This document shows positions 9,430-18,059 of a stretch of 64,000 nt of DNA, piece after piece; positions within the stretch are counted from its first letter, which is position 1, and the number at the start of each line of letters is the position of its first letter. Both the position numbers and the translations under genes were made by a program. Under the pieces are notes generated by a model. That model worked only from the letters and a program-made list of their open reading frames with translations. It was not told where the DNA came from and made no database searches. Origin of the DNA: JBOCEF01 sp047610385 (GTDB lineage: Bacteria; Pseudomonadota; Alphaproteobacteria; Rhodobacterales; Rhodobacteraceae); contig JBLGAC010000017.1 of the NCBI GenBank assembly GCA_047610385.1, positions 1-64,000 on the forward strand. Reading direction: 5' to 3'.

Positions 9430-10500
9430 ATGGCGCAGAACATTCTCGAACTCACGGGCAAGGGCGGCATGGACAAGCAAAAAGCGTTGGACGCGGCTCT
9501 CGCGCAGATTGAACGGAATTTCGGCAAGGGCTCCATCATGAAGCTCGGCGCGAAAACCACGATGGACATTGAGGCGATCTCCACCGGATCGATCGGCCTC
9601 GACATCGCGCTTGGCGTCGGCGGTCTGCCCAAGGGCCGCATCATCGAAATTTACGGTCCCGAATCATCAGGCAAGACCACGCTGGCGCTGCATGTGATTG
9701 CGGAAGAACAGAAAAAGGGCGGCATCTGCGCCTTTGTGGATGCCGAACACGCGCTTGACCCCAGCTATGCGCGCAAGCTTGGCGTGGATGTTGATGAGCT
9801 GCTGATCTCCCAACCCGATGCTGGTGAACAGGCGCTGGAAATCACTGACACGCTGGTGCGGTCGGGCGCGGTGTCGGTGGTGGTGGTCGATTCCGTGGCC
9901 GCACTGACCCCGAAATCTGAGCTTGAGGGTGAGATGGGCGACAGCTCGCTCGGCGTGCACGCGCGACTCATGAGCCAGGCAATGCGCAAGCTGACCGGGT
10001 CAATCTCGCGGTCGAAATGCATGGTCATCTTCATCAACCAGATCCGCATGAAGATCGGCGTGATGTTCGGGTCCCCCGAAACCACCACTGGCGGCAACGC
10101 GCTGAAATTCTATTCGTCCGTGCGCATCGACATCCGCCGCATCGGCGCAATCAAAGACCGGGATGAGGTTGTCGGCAACGCCACCCGCGTCAAGATCGTC
10201 AAAAACAAGGTTGCGCCGCCGTTCAAGCAGGTCGAATTCGACATCATGTATGGCGAAGGCATCTCCAAGACCGGCGAATTGATTGACCTTGGCGTGAAAG
10301 CGGGCGTGGTTGAAAAATCGGGCTCGTGGTTCTCCTATGGTGACCAGCGGGTTGGTCAGGGGCGTGAGAACGCGAAGACCTTCCTCAAGGAAAATCCCGA
10401 CGTGGCCTGGGCGATTGAGGACAAGATCCGCGCCGCCCACGGGCTGGAATTCGACGCCCTGCCCGACAAAGACACTGGCGACGACGTTCTTGAGGGCTGA
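9430..10500 (+). CDS. recA: Recombinase RecA
   Basis: A 356-residue ATP-dependent strand-exchange protein that carries out homologous recombination and triggers LexA cleavage. The Walker A loop GPESSGKTT lies near residues 77-85, the Walker B strand VVVVDSVAAL follows, and the DNA-binding loop regions (EGEMGDSSLGVHARLMSQ; FINQIRMKIGVMFG; ETTTGGNALKFYSSVR) are intact. The C-terminus is acidic (DKDTGDDVLEG) as usual. ATG 9430 is preceded by GAAAGAAGGG. An SOS box upstream and a strong terminator downstream show a single-gene, LexA-controlled unit. Confidence 0.99.
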   Translation: MAQNILELTGKGGMDKQKALDAALAQIERNFGKGSIMKLGAKTTMDIEAISTGSIGLDIALGVGGLPKGRIIEIYGPESSGKTTLALHVIAEEQKKGGICAFVDAEHALDPSYARKLGVDVDELLISQPDAGEQALEITDTLVRSGAVSVVVVDSVAALTPKSELEGEMGDSSLGVHARLMSQAMRKLTGSISRSKCMVIFINQIRMKIGVMFGSPETTTGGNALKFYSSVRIDIRRIGAIKDRDEVVGNATRVKIVKNKVAPPFKQVEFDIMYGEGISKTGELIDLGVKAGVVEKSGSWFSYGDQRVGQGRENAKTFLKENPDVAWAIEDKIRAAHGLEFDALPDKDTGDDVLEG

Positions 10501-10525
10501 CACCCGCAGGACATCAAGGCTTTCG

Positions 10526-10559
10526 GGGCCGGCGCGAGGGTATCGCGCCGGCCCTTTTT
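10526..10559 (+). terminator. Rho-independent terminator of recA
   Basis: A perfect 11-bp stem (GGGCCGGCGCG / CGCGCCGGCCC) with a 7-base loop and a TTTTT tract at 10555-10559, 25 bases after the recA stop. Confidence 0.93.
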
Positions 10560-10600
10560 GCTTGCGACCACCGGGCGGATTGATCTTGGCCGGAATGTTA

Positions 10601-10615
10601 TTAGAATGATTCCAA
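10601..10615. promoter_or_regulatory. ICE-like operator (Irr) upstream of mbfA
   Basis: TTAGAATGATTCCAA is a near-perfect dyad (TTAGAAT, one centre base, ATTCCAA; one mismatch) and resembles the iron control element bound by Irr. In Bradyrhizobium and Agrobacterium, Irr represses mbfA through such a site, which supports the assignment here, 26 bases before the mbfA start. Confidence 0.7.
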
Positions 10616-10640
10616 ACAAGCCCTCGCAGGAGCGTCTTTC

Positions 10641-11618
10641 ATGATCAGCCTCATCACCAACCGCAAGCGGTTCAAAGACCTGTCGGAGGCGGAGATCCTC
10701 GCGCTCGCAATTTCGTCCGAGGAAGACGACGCCCGCATTTATGCCAATTTCGCTGCGCGATTGTCCGCCGAATACCCCGCCACCGCCCGCATTTTCACCG
10801 GCATGGCGGAGGAGGAAAACCAGCACCGCATCCGCCTGATCGCACGGTTCCAAGCCAGATTCGATGGCCCGATCCCGCTGATCCGGCGAGAGCATGTGGC
10901 GGGTTATTATGCGCGGCGCCCGATCTGGCTGCTTGAAGAAATGTCCCCCGATGTCATCCGCAAGGAGGCCGCGAATATGGAACGCGCGGCGGGCGATTTC
11001 TATGAGGCCGCGACCAAGCGCACTGGCGACCCTGAAACGCGCAAGCTGCTGGGCGATCTCGCCGCCGCCGAACGGGCGCACGAACACGAAGCCGGGCGGC
11101 TTGAGGACGCCAATGTCACCGTCGACGTCGCGCAACAGGAAGCCGACGCCGCGCATCGGCGATTCGTGCTGACTTGGGTGCAGCCGGGGCTGGCGGGGCT
11201 GATGGACGGCTCAGTGTCCACACTGGCGCCGATCTTCGCCACCGCATTCGCGACGCAGGACCCGATGACAACCCTTCAAGTGGGGCTGGCGGCGTCCATC
11301 GGCGCAGGTATTTCCATGGGGTTTACTGAGGCAGCGTCCGATGACGGTGTTATTTCAGGGCGCGGATCACCCATTAAACGTGGCATCTCTGCTGGAGTGA
11401 TGACCACCATCGGCGGTCTGGGGCACGCGATGCCCTATTTTATCTCTGATTTCTGGACCGCGACAGTCATCGCGCTGATCGTTGTTTTCGTAGAACTTTG
11501 GGTGATCGCCTGGATCCAGAACAAATACATGGAGACCCCCTTCGCCCGTGCCGCTTTTCAGGTGGTTCTGGGCGGCGCACTGGTGCTCGCAGCAGGAATA
11601 TTGATCGGGGAGTTTTAG
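10641..11618 (+). CDS. mbfA: Membrane-bound ferritin-like iron exporter MbfA
   Basis: A 325-residue fusion. Residues 1-150 form a ferritin-like (rubrerythrin) four-helix domain with di-iron motifs visible as SSEEDDARIYANF, MAEEENQHR and AAERAHEHE. Residues from about 160 form a VIT1/CCC1-type membrane domain with several spans (QPGLAGLMDGSVSTLAPIF, then GLAASIGAGISMGFTEA). Known MbfA proteins export ferrous iron and protect against iron and peroxide stress. AGGAG at 10628-10632 lies 8 bases before ATG 10641. The ICE-like dyad upstream predicts repression by Irr when iron is low and expression when iron is sufficient. It is a single-gene unit. Confidence 0.92.
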   Translation: MISLITNRKRFKDLSEAEILALAISSEEDDARIYANFAARLSAEYPATARIFTGMAEEENQHRIRLIARFQARFDGPIPLIRREHVAGYYARRPIWLLEEMSPDVIRKEAANMERAAGDFYEAATKRTGDPETRKLLGDLAAAERAHEHEAGRLEDANVTVDVAQQEADAAHRRFVLTWVQPGLAGLMDGSVSTLAPIFATAFATQDPMTTLQVGLAASIGAGISMGFTEAASDDGVISGRGSPIKRGISAGVMTTIGGLGHAMPYFISDFWTATVIALIVVFVELWVIAWIQNKYMETPFARAAFQVVLGGALVLAAGILIGEF

Positions 11619-12339
11619 ACGGGCGCACAAACGCATTCAGCGTTGAATTGCCCCGAGGCTGTCGAAGCTTGCTGAAGCCTTGTCGCAACACAGCCAGCGC
11701 GCGGGAACTGCTATGTGAAACCCATCATATGCTCGATGCAATTGCGCTGCGTGTGGCGTCGATCCAGCCTGCCGCGCGGTTGACGTCTTAATTTCCAGCG
11801 AATGATGAGACGGACACCGCGCACGCTAAGATTGCCCCGCCGCCAGTCGGCGAGGCAATCGCGTAACCAAGTCTCACCACGCTTGATCAAAATTGGGATA
11901 TAGCATCTATACTTATAAAATAAATAAATACACTATGACTAACATCATAAATGATTAATTACTTCAGGCACAATCTACAAAAATCGGCGCAACGTGTTTA
12001 AAATAGGGATGCCTCCACCATGCATTCCAAGCTGTTGTCGACCAGCATGACAGCTAGATTGTCGCAAATTTGCATGGCCTTTTTAAACTACGGACGCCAC
12101 GCTCAGTCGCCAACGCAATGTCGACCCTGTGATGCATCACTGCTGCCCACGGCCAGGCAGGCATATCTATGCATCTGTGCAGAGGATCAACAACCCACAC
12201 GGATCCCTGGCAGCAGCAGCGCTCACATGATCAAAACTCAATCCAAAACCATAAGATGCGCAGCTCTCAGACAAACATATGTGCCTTGAGCAGATATTGT
12301 TACAGAATTTGCGGCTTTAGAGGCATATTGGCGATATCA
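11619..12339. other. Gene-free stretch with an AT-rich core and one strong hairpin
   Basis: No reading frame here resembles a known protein, and the longest frames have no ribosome site or recognisable domain. At 11831-11859 lies a hairpin (ATTGCCCCGCCG, loop CCAGT, CGGCGAGGCAAT; one C-A mismatch) with no T-tract. The segment 11880-12000 is markedly AT-rich for this genome. It precedes the cyclase wreck and may be the remains of other genes too decayed to name. Confidence 0.5.
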
Positions 12340-13520
12340 AGATCTGACTGGAGGATTTGCGGTCTTGGCAAAGATAATGACACCTTTTGCCTAAATGACG
12401 TGAGTTCAGAGGCTCTTAATCTGCTGACCAAGGACGATCTTGATAAGATGGGAACCTTGCTTGGCAACCACTTGTGGTTGATCCAGCCGCACAATCCGCC
12501 TCGCCACAAGCCAGCGACGCTGAATGGCAGCCCCCAACCGTGATGTTCAGCCATCTGTCAGGGTAGATGGCGCTTTCGACCAAGCTTGACCCCAAAAACC
12601 TGCGGGACACTAATTTCGATTGTAAGGAAATATGTGCAGTATTAGCTAAGACCAATGTTATGATTTTATTCAACTACATTGAAATCAGCATTCTGATTTA
12701 TGACAGATACCCTGAACCTCTGGGTAGCAATACAGAACGTGCAGGCGCAGCGCACCCCGCATCGGCATCGCCAACGGGATGGTGATGGTGGGCGACGGCA
12801 TGGCGCTGGACTGCACTGTGATCGCTGAGGCCCCCAACATGGCCACTCGCCTGCAAGCGCTCGCCAAAGCGCAACGGCATTTTCGTGAGCGCGCTGAAGG
12901 GCATTAACGGCCTGACTTAGACGTCAGCCGCGACAGGGCTGCTGGTCGAAAACGCCGCCCCCGATGCTGACACCCATGACATGATCGCCGCGCCAGTTCT
13001 GATCCGGCGGGGCGACGAAATCAGCCGCCTGCCCCGCGCCAGGCAGGGCACCAAGGACGACTCCGCGGCCATGTCGTGACCCAGATCGGCAAATTGTCCC
13101 TGATTAACGGGCTGAAGGCGCAAGTGCGCCGCTTTTGACCATGCGTTGCTCGCCCCATCACACCAATTGGGTGCCGCACCCGGTCATCGCACATTTCCGC
13201 CGCCTTGCGCGCTGGCTGCCCGAGGATGACGCGGGCACGCGGCCTGAATTCACGCTGCCATGGTCCGGGCGCGCGCGCATCGCGGGGCCCAACACGCTGC
13301 AGAAGCAACTGATGGCCCGGCCTGACCGCTTGCCGAAATTGGCTGCGCTGGCGCAGTTTGGCGCAATGCCCGGGCGTGGGTTCGCGTATCAGATGATTGC
13401 GAGCAATCCTTCTAGGGCGAAGCCGCTGACCGCGGGCCTCAACAACGCCAAGCCTTTGCTGGACGGGCTGGCCCAATTGCGCGGATGCGGCGCGACGGCC
13501 GCGCATATTGGCCAAACTCA
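12340..13520 (+). pseudogene. Decayed SAM-domain / class III adenylate-guanylate cyclase / AAA+ ATPase gene
   Basis: Fragments in changing frames line up, in order, with a well-known large architecture. About 12340-12480 gives a SAM domain (GLGKDNDTFCLND, then LLTKDDLDKMG, LGNHL). About 12537-12610 gives the start of a class III cyclase (TVMFSHLSG, stop, MALSTKLDPKNLRD). About 12660-12745 matches the catalytic YMGDGVLIYFGYP region but has lost it (YIEISILIYDRYPEP). About 12758-12860 gives RIGIANGMVMVGD and EAPNMATRLQALA. About 12990-13200 gives AAA+ pieces (CSPHHTNWVPHPVIAHF). About 13340-13510 gives the region after the ATPase core (LAALAQFGAMPGRGFAYQ). There are many stops and frameshifts, the metal-binding Asp region is replaced, and most of the ATPase is missing. 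The family assignment is from motif recall, not alignment. Confidence 0.75.
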
Positions 13521-13675
13521 GCCCACAAACACGCTGGAAAATTATCGGCCCCCTGAGGGGTCTGAGGCCCGCACACACCCCACGCAATTTCAAAGACTTG
13601 CCCCAAAACCTGATGCGCCGCCGGAGGCAATGCGCAGGCCCCCCAGCCGCGCTCATCACCCGCGCTCAGATGCGA

Positions 13676-14439
13676 TCAGCCGCGGGCCTTGCGCCGCGCG
13701 ATGAAGCCAAACGCGCCAAGCGCGCCGATCATCAACGGCAGCGCCGCGGAAACCGGCACGACGGCTGCCGACACCGTCAGCAGGCCCGACATGGCGTAGA
13801 AGGGCCGCAGCGTCGTCTCGCCGATGCCCGCGCCATTATTGCCCACCCAGCCATAGGTGGTCAGGTCCGCGCGCCCCCAGTCCACGCCGCAATGACAGCC
13901 GAGCGGGCCGTACGGCCGAACTGCGTAAGGTAATCATGGGGCAGCGTGCCGGTGTAGACCGTCACGATCTGCGCGATGCCCGCCGCACTGGTGACGCGGT
14001 TCAGGATGCCGCTGATGTCCCGCAGATCGGCGTTGTCGTTGGCAAGCCGCAGCCCGTCGAGCCCATAGATCGGGCCGCCGACCTCAATGGATTTATTGGT
14101 GCTGGTGTTGTCGCGCGCATCAACCGCCGCGGTGCTGACCACCGCCGACCAGGTCGTGCCCAGGGCGGCAAGATGCGCCTCGCCTGCCGCGTCGCCCACG
14201 ACCAGGGCGCTGTAATCCGCGATGTCCGTGGACAGCGCGGTGCTGAGCGTCGAGTTGATGTACATCAGCCGGTAGGTGTCGCCGGAACTAAGATCGGCAG
14301 GCACAGTCATCCCAGCGGCCATCGCGCTGGAGGTGCCAGAGGTGCCAGAGGTGCCAGAGGTGCCAGAGGTGCCAGAGGTGCCAGAGGTCAGGGAAAGCAC
14401 GGCGCCGAAGACGCGTGATGAGAAGGTGCAAATTTTCAC
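13676..14439 (-). pseudogene. VPLPA-CTERM-type secreted protein, frameshifted
   Basis: Read on the minus strand, GTG 14439 (GGAG 6 bases before it; an upstream GTG at 14451 is the alternative) begins VKICTFSSRVFGAVLSL, then a TSG tripeptide repeat, AMA, and a mature region (MTVPADLSSGDTYRLMYI...) running to a TGA near 13861. The next frame carries on from about 13885 with TTYGWVGNNGAG and ends in VPVSAALPLMIGALGAFGFI plus ARRKARG, a VPLPA/PEP-CTERM sorting tail. A one-base frameshift between 13861 and 13885 therefore separates the body from its sorting signal. Gly-Trp-Val-Gly-Asn before the tail is common in such proteins. Either the gene is dead or the junction is a sequencing error. Confidence 0.72.
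14330..14388 (-). repeat. 9-bp tandem repeat encoding Thr-Ser-Gly inside a signal peptide
   Basis: The unit GAGGTGCCA (plus strand) is repeated six times without error at 14330-14383, followed by a partial GAGGT. On the coding strand it gives TSG x6 between the hydrophobic core and the likely signal-peptidase site (AMA). The unit is a multiple of three, so copy-number change alters length, not frame. Confidence 0.95.
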
Positions 14440-14642
14440 GGGGAGCTCCACTTTTGGTGAAAAACTCAGCGCTTACTCCAGCACAACCATAGATAATTTA
14501 ATATTCAATATTCAGATTTAATAATAAAATACTTTTCGACTGCACTTAAATAATTTGAGCAAAAAATTAATATACATAATTACTGAATAACTATCTTTCA
14601 GATCTTCACTAATTGTCAGTTTTTTATTTAAGAAACTAACTC

Positions 14643-14656
14643 ATGATCTGGATCAA
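14643..14656. promoter_or_regulatory. FNR/CRP-family binding site upstream of the Rrf2 gene
   Basis: ATGAT-CTGG-ATCAA matches the FNR consensus TTGAT-N4-ATCAA at 9 of 10 fixed positions. It lies about 80 bases before ATG 14738. FnrL, Nnr or Dnr proteins of Rhodobacteraceae use such sites for oxygen or NO control. A role for the divergent VPLPA-CTERM gene is possible but it is about 200 bases away. Confidence 0.6.
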
Positions 14657-14737
14657 CGCCGCCGCGCCGCCTGCGGGCTAAACGTATTCGATGCTCGGCG
14701 CTTTGCGCCCATGTCCCCACCCGTGCCGGAGACCCCG

Positions 14738-15202
14738 ATGCACCTGACCGTCCGATCCAACCACGCTATGCGCCTGATGATGTATTGCGCCATGAAGCGC
14801 GGTCAGATCGCGCCGGTGTCTGAGATCGCGCGCGCGTGCAACATGTCCGAGGCGCATCTGGCCAAGATCGCCAATCGCTTGGCCACCGCGGGATTTGTGC
14901 AGACCGTGCGCGGGCGCGCGGGCGGTGTGCGCTTGGCGCAGGCACCCGAAGACATCCGCGTCGGCGACGTGGTGCGCACCACGGAAATGGGCATCTGCCT
15001 GATCGAGTGTCTTGATCTGGACACCAACACCTGCCCGCTGGTGACCGCCTGCAAACTCCGCGGCGTGGTGCAGCGGGCGCTCCGTGCGTTTCTGGCGGTG
15101 CTGGACGACTGCACGCTGGCCGATCTGATCGATGATGGCGATGATCTGCGCGCCCTGATGGGGTTGGGCGCAGATACGCCGATGCCCGGTCCGGGCGCTT
15201 AG
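14738..15202 (+). CDS. Rrf2 family transcriptional regulator, NsrR-like
   Basis: A 154-residue winged-helix regulator. The N-terminal half has the Rrf2 helix-turn-helix (MHLTVRSNHAMRLMMYCAM, then VSEIARACNMSEAHLAKI and the wing GRAGGVRLA). The middle has three cysteines spaced C-X7-C-X5-C (ECLDLDTNTCPLVTACKL), the iron-sulfur ligand pattern of NO-sensing NsrR; IscR spacing differs. ATG 14738 is preferred over ATG 14711 because GGAG lies 7 bases before it and MHLT is the usual family start. The FNR-type site upstream fits NO or oxygen control. No NO-detoxifying target gene is next to it. It is convergent with the TPP enzyme gene; the stop codons overlap. Confidence 0.85.
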   Translation: MHLTVRSNHAMRLMMYCAMKRGQIAPVSEIARACNMSEAHLAKIANRLATAGFVQTVRGRAGGVRLAQAPEDIRVGDVVRTTEMGICLIECLDLDTNTCPLVTACKLRGVVQRALRAFLAVLDDCTLADLIDDGDDLRALMGLGADTPMPGPGA

Positions 15203-16830
15203 AACGCGCCCTTGTAGCCGTCCTTGTCGATCTCCACCGCAATCAGGGTAAAGCGGTCGCGGGTCAGGGCGGCGGCGATTTCATGCGCCAAGGCCGGCGC
15301 GTCGCGCACGGTGCGACCCGCGCCGCCGAAACCCTCAGCCACCGCGGCCAGATCGGTGCGGCCCAGCGCGACGCCAGCGCGCGGCAGGCCCATGGCGGCC
15401 TGTTTCATCTCAATCAAGCCCAAGGATTGGTCCGCCATCACCACCACCACGACCGGCAGGCCCAGATCACGCAGGGTCGCAAGCTCTCCGGCCACCATTT
15501 CAAAGCCGCCATCGCCCATCACGGCGCAGACCGCGCGGGACGGCGCCGCCATCTTGGCACCCGCGGCCAGCCCCAGCGCGCAGCCCATGGTGCAAAATCC
15601 TGATGATTGCAGCAGGGTGCGGGGGCTGGGGGCCTCCCACATCTGGGACAGCAGAATGCGGTGCGCGCCGCTGTCGGCGGTAACCACCGCATCGGCGGGC
15701 AGCGCGCGGCGCAGGGCCGCAAAGGCGGCGTGCGGCCCCCATTCGGCGCGCCCGGCGAACCGCGATTTCAGTGCGGCGCGGATGCGGGCGGGGGTTCCAT
15801 CGGCCCATGCCTCGGCCGGAGAGGCGCCATCGAACAGCGCCCGCAGCCCCGCGCCCACATCGCCAACAAACGCCATGGCGGCGGAATGCATGCCATGGGT
15901 GGGGGCGATGTGCGCGACCTCAATCGCCTGTTCAGGGCGCCAAAGCCCGCGCCAGCCAGGCCGCATTTCAACGGGGTCATAGCCCACCAGAACGATCAGA
16001 TCAGCATCGGCCAGCATCGGCACCACGATCGCATCCGCAGCGGGCGACAAGCCGTGCCCGCCCAGCGCCAGCAGATCGGCTTCGTCCAGCACCCCCTTGG
16101 CCTTGTAGGTGGTCAGCAGCGGCATGCCGTGCGCGCGGCACAGATCTGCAACGATGTCTTCGGCCCCATGATGCAACACGCCCAGCCCTGCGATCATCAC
16201 CGGGCGGCGCGCGGCGCGGATGCGGGCGCGCGCCGCGTCCAGCATCGGGCTGGGCGCCGGGGCTGCGGGCGCAAGCGGCGGCGATGCCAGCCCCGGGCGC
16301 GGGGTCTGCGCGCGCGCCGCCAGCGTCACCGGCAGGTCGACATGCACCGGCCCCGGCGGATCGGCCAGCGCCAGCGCCACGGCGCGGTCAATGATGATGT
16401 CGACCGCGCCATCTTCGATGCGCAAGCTGCCCTTGGTGACGGCCCGCAAGGCGCCCGCCTGATCGACGATCTGGTGGGTGTAGGCGGCGGCCTCAGCCCC
16501 GTCCACGCAGCCTGACAGAATGATCAGCGGCACCTGATCTTGCATCGCGTTTGCCGCCGCGTTCACCGCGTTCAGCACCCCCGGCCCGATGGTGGCCAGC
16601 AGCACCCCCGGCACACGCATGCGCCCGGACGCAGGGTCCGCGCTGGTCATGTGGTGCACCCCTTCGGCCATGAAGGCGCCTGAATTTTCGTGGCGGCACA
16701 GATGAAACGCGATCCCCACGCGGCCAAGCGCATCGAGCAGCGCCAGCACTTCGCCACCCGGCATGCCGAACGCGTGGCGCACGCCCGCCTGCGCCAGACG
16801 CGCGGCGATCAGATCGGCGGCGGTGCTCAT
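15199..16830 (-). CDS. TPP-dependent enzyme, acetolactate synthase/oxalyl-CoA decarboxylase-like
   Basis: A 543-residue thiamine-diphosphate enzyme with the three-domain layout of the acetohydroxyacid synthase family. The N-terminal PYR domain holds the catalytic-type Glu region (HENSGAFMAEG) and TIGPGVLNAVN, a central Rossmann domain follows, and the C-terminal PP domain has GDGGFEMVAGELATL. The usual Asn-Asn after GDG is replaced by ADQSLGLIEM, so it is not a classical IlvB. ATG 16830 overlaps the stop of the CoA-transferase gene (ATGA), so the two proteins probably work together. Oxalyl-CoA decarboxylase with formyl-CoA transferase is the best known such pair, but the sequence is diverged and another 2-oxoacyl-CoA or 2-oxoacid substrate is possible. 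Confidence 0.75.
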   Translation of the reverse strand: MSTAADLIAARLAQAGVRHAFGMPGGEVLALLDALGRVGIAFHLCRHENSGAFMAEGVHHMTSADPASGRMRVPGVLLATIGPGVLNAVNAAANAMQDQVPLIILSGCVDGAEAAAYTHQIVDQAGALRAVTKGSLRIEDGAVDIIIDRAVALALADPPGPVHVDLPVTLAARAQTPRPGLASPPLAPAAPAPSPMLDAARARIRAARRPVMIAGLGVLHHGAEDIVADLCRAHGMPLLTTYKAKGVLDEADLLALGGHGLSPAADAIVVPMLADADLIVLVGYDPVEMRPGWRGLWRPEQAIEVAHIAPTHGMHSAAMAFVGDVGAGLRALFDGASPAEAWADGTPARIRAALKSRFAGRAEWGPHAAFAALRRALPADAVVTADSGAHRILLSQMWEAPSPRTLLQSSGFCTMGCALGLAAGAKMAAPSRAVCAVMGDGGFEMVAGELATLRDLGLPVVVVVMADQSLGLIEMKQAAMGLPRAGVALGRTDLAAVAEGFGGAGRTVRDAPALAHEIAAALTRDRFTLIAVEIDKDGYKGAF

Positions 16831-18041
16831 GCTCCGGTCCAAAGGCCCAGCTCGCGCAGGACTTCCTCAGTATGCTCCCCGCACATGGGCGGGTGGCGGC
16901 GGTAGGCGACCGGCGTGGCAGAGAAATTCATCGGGTTGCCGATCAGATCAACTGCGCCCGACGCAGCGCCGGGATGGGGCACCGACACTTTCAAGCCCCG
17001 CGCCGCCACCTGGTCCGAGGCGAAGACCTCAGCCACGTCATGGATCGGGCCGACGGGGACCTTCCTGGCCTCCATCGCGGCGGACAAGGCGGCCTTGTCC
17101 CATTTGGCGGTCAGCGCCTCAAGCTGCGGAACCAAGGCTTTGCGATTGACGATGCGCGCTTGGTTGGTGGCAAAGGCTGGGTCCTCAGCCAACAAAGGCA
17201 CGCCCAGCAGATCGGTAAACCGCGCGAATTGCGCGTCGTTGCCAACCGCGGCGATCACATGGCCGTCAGCGCAGGGAAACACGCCGTAGGGCACGATGTT
17301 GGGGTGTTCATTGCCGCGCCGCACCGGAAGCTTGCCGGACAGAAGATGGTTTGTGCCTTCGTTGATCAGCCACGCGATCTGGCTGTCGACCAGCGCCAGA
17401 TCAATGTGCTGCCCGCCGCCGCCTTGATCGCGGTGGCGCAGCGCGGCAAGGATGGCGACCGTCGCGTACATCCCACACATCACATCCGCGATCCCGACCC
17501 CGACCTTGGTGGGCACGCCGCCCGGATCGCCTGTCAGGCTCATGACCCCGCCATAGCCCTGGGCCATCAGGTCATAGCCCGGCTTGTCCTTGTTCGGCCC
17601 GGTCTGGCCATAGCCCGAGATTGAGCAATAGATGATGTCGGGGTTCACGGCGCGCACCGCCTCATACCCCAGCCCCCGCCGGTCGATGTCGCCGGTCTTG
17701 AAGTTCTGGATGAACACATCCGACACCTTGGCGATGTTGAGCGCGAGCGCCTGACCCTCAGGCGTCGCAATGTCCATGGCCACCGAGCGTTTGTTGCGGT
17801 TGGCGGACAGGTAATACGCGCTTTCGCTGGTTGGCCCGTCCGGCCCCTGCACATAGGGCGGCCCCCAGGCGCGGGTGTCGTCGCCAAGGCCAGGGCGTTC
17901 GACCTTGATCACGTCGGCGCCCATATCGCCCAAAAGCTGGGTGCAGGTCGGTCCCGCCAAAATGCGGGAGAAATCAAGCACGCGCAGCCCCACGAGGGGA
18001 CCGGCGGGCTGGGCGGCAGAAGGGTTGTCAGTCTTGGTCAC
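16827..18041 (-). CDS. CaiB/BaiF family (class III) CoA-transferase
   Basis: A protein of about 404 residues that moves CoA between carboxylic acids through an aspartyl anhydride. Family marks are GLRVLDFSRILAGPTCTQLLGD at the N-terminus (split here by naming: GLRVLDFSRILAGP and CTQLLGDMGADVIKVE), AYYLSANRNKRSV, ISGYGQTGP and the catalytic Asp in LALVDSQIAWL. GTG 18041 is preferred because GGAGAGG lies 9 bases before it; ATG 18059 would add six residues and has no visible ribosome site. It overlaps the downstream TPP-enzyme gene by 4 bases. The pair resembles oxalate catabolism (frc-oxc) in organisation, but the substrate is not readable from the sequence. Confidence 0.88.
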   Translation of the reverse strand: MTKTDNPSAAQPAGPLVGLRVLDFSRILAGPTCTQLLGDMGADVIKVERPGLGDDTRAWGPPYVQGPDGPTSESAYYLSANRNKRSVAMDIATPEGQALALNIAKVSDVFIQNFKTGDIDRRGLGYEAVRAVNPDIIYCSISGYGQTGPNKDKPGYDLMAQGYGGVMSLTGDPGGVPTKVGVGIADVMCGMYATVAILAALRHRDQGGGGQHIDLALVDSQIAWLINEGTNHLLSGKLPVRRGNEHPNIVPYGVFPCADGHVIAAVGNDAQFARFTDLLGVPLLAEDPAFATNQARIVNRKALVPQLEALTAKWDKAALSAAMEARKVPVGPIHDVAEVFASDQVAARGLKVSVPHPGAASGAVDLIGNPMNFSATPVAYRRHPPMCGEHTEEVLRELGLWTGA

Positions 18042-18059
18042 GCGGGCGGACCTCTCCAT

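Noticed and set aside
12020..12289. 89-codon plus-strand frame
   Set aside because: No ribosome site, no recognisable domain, lies in the AT-rich decayed zone.
14330..14388. CRISPR or other spaced repeat array
   Set aside because: The six 9-bp units are contiguous with no spacers; it is a coding microsatellite. No CRISPR array was seen anywhere in the window.
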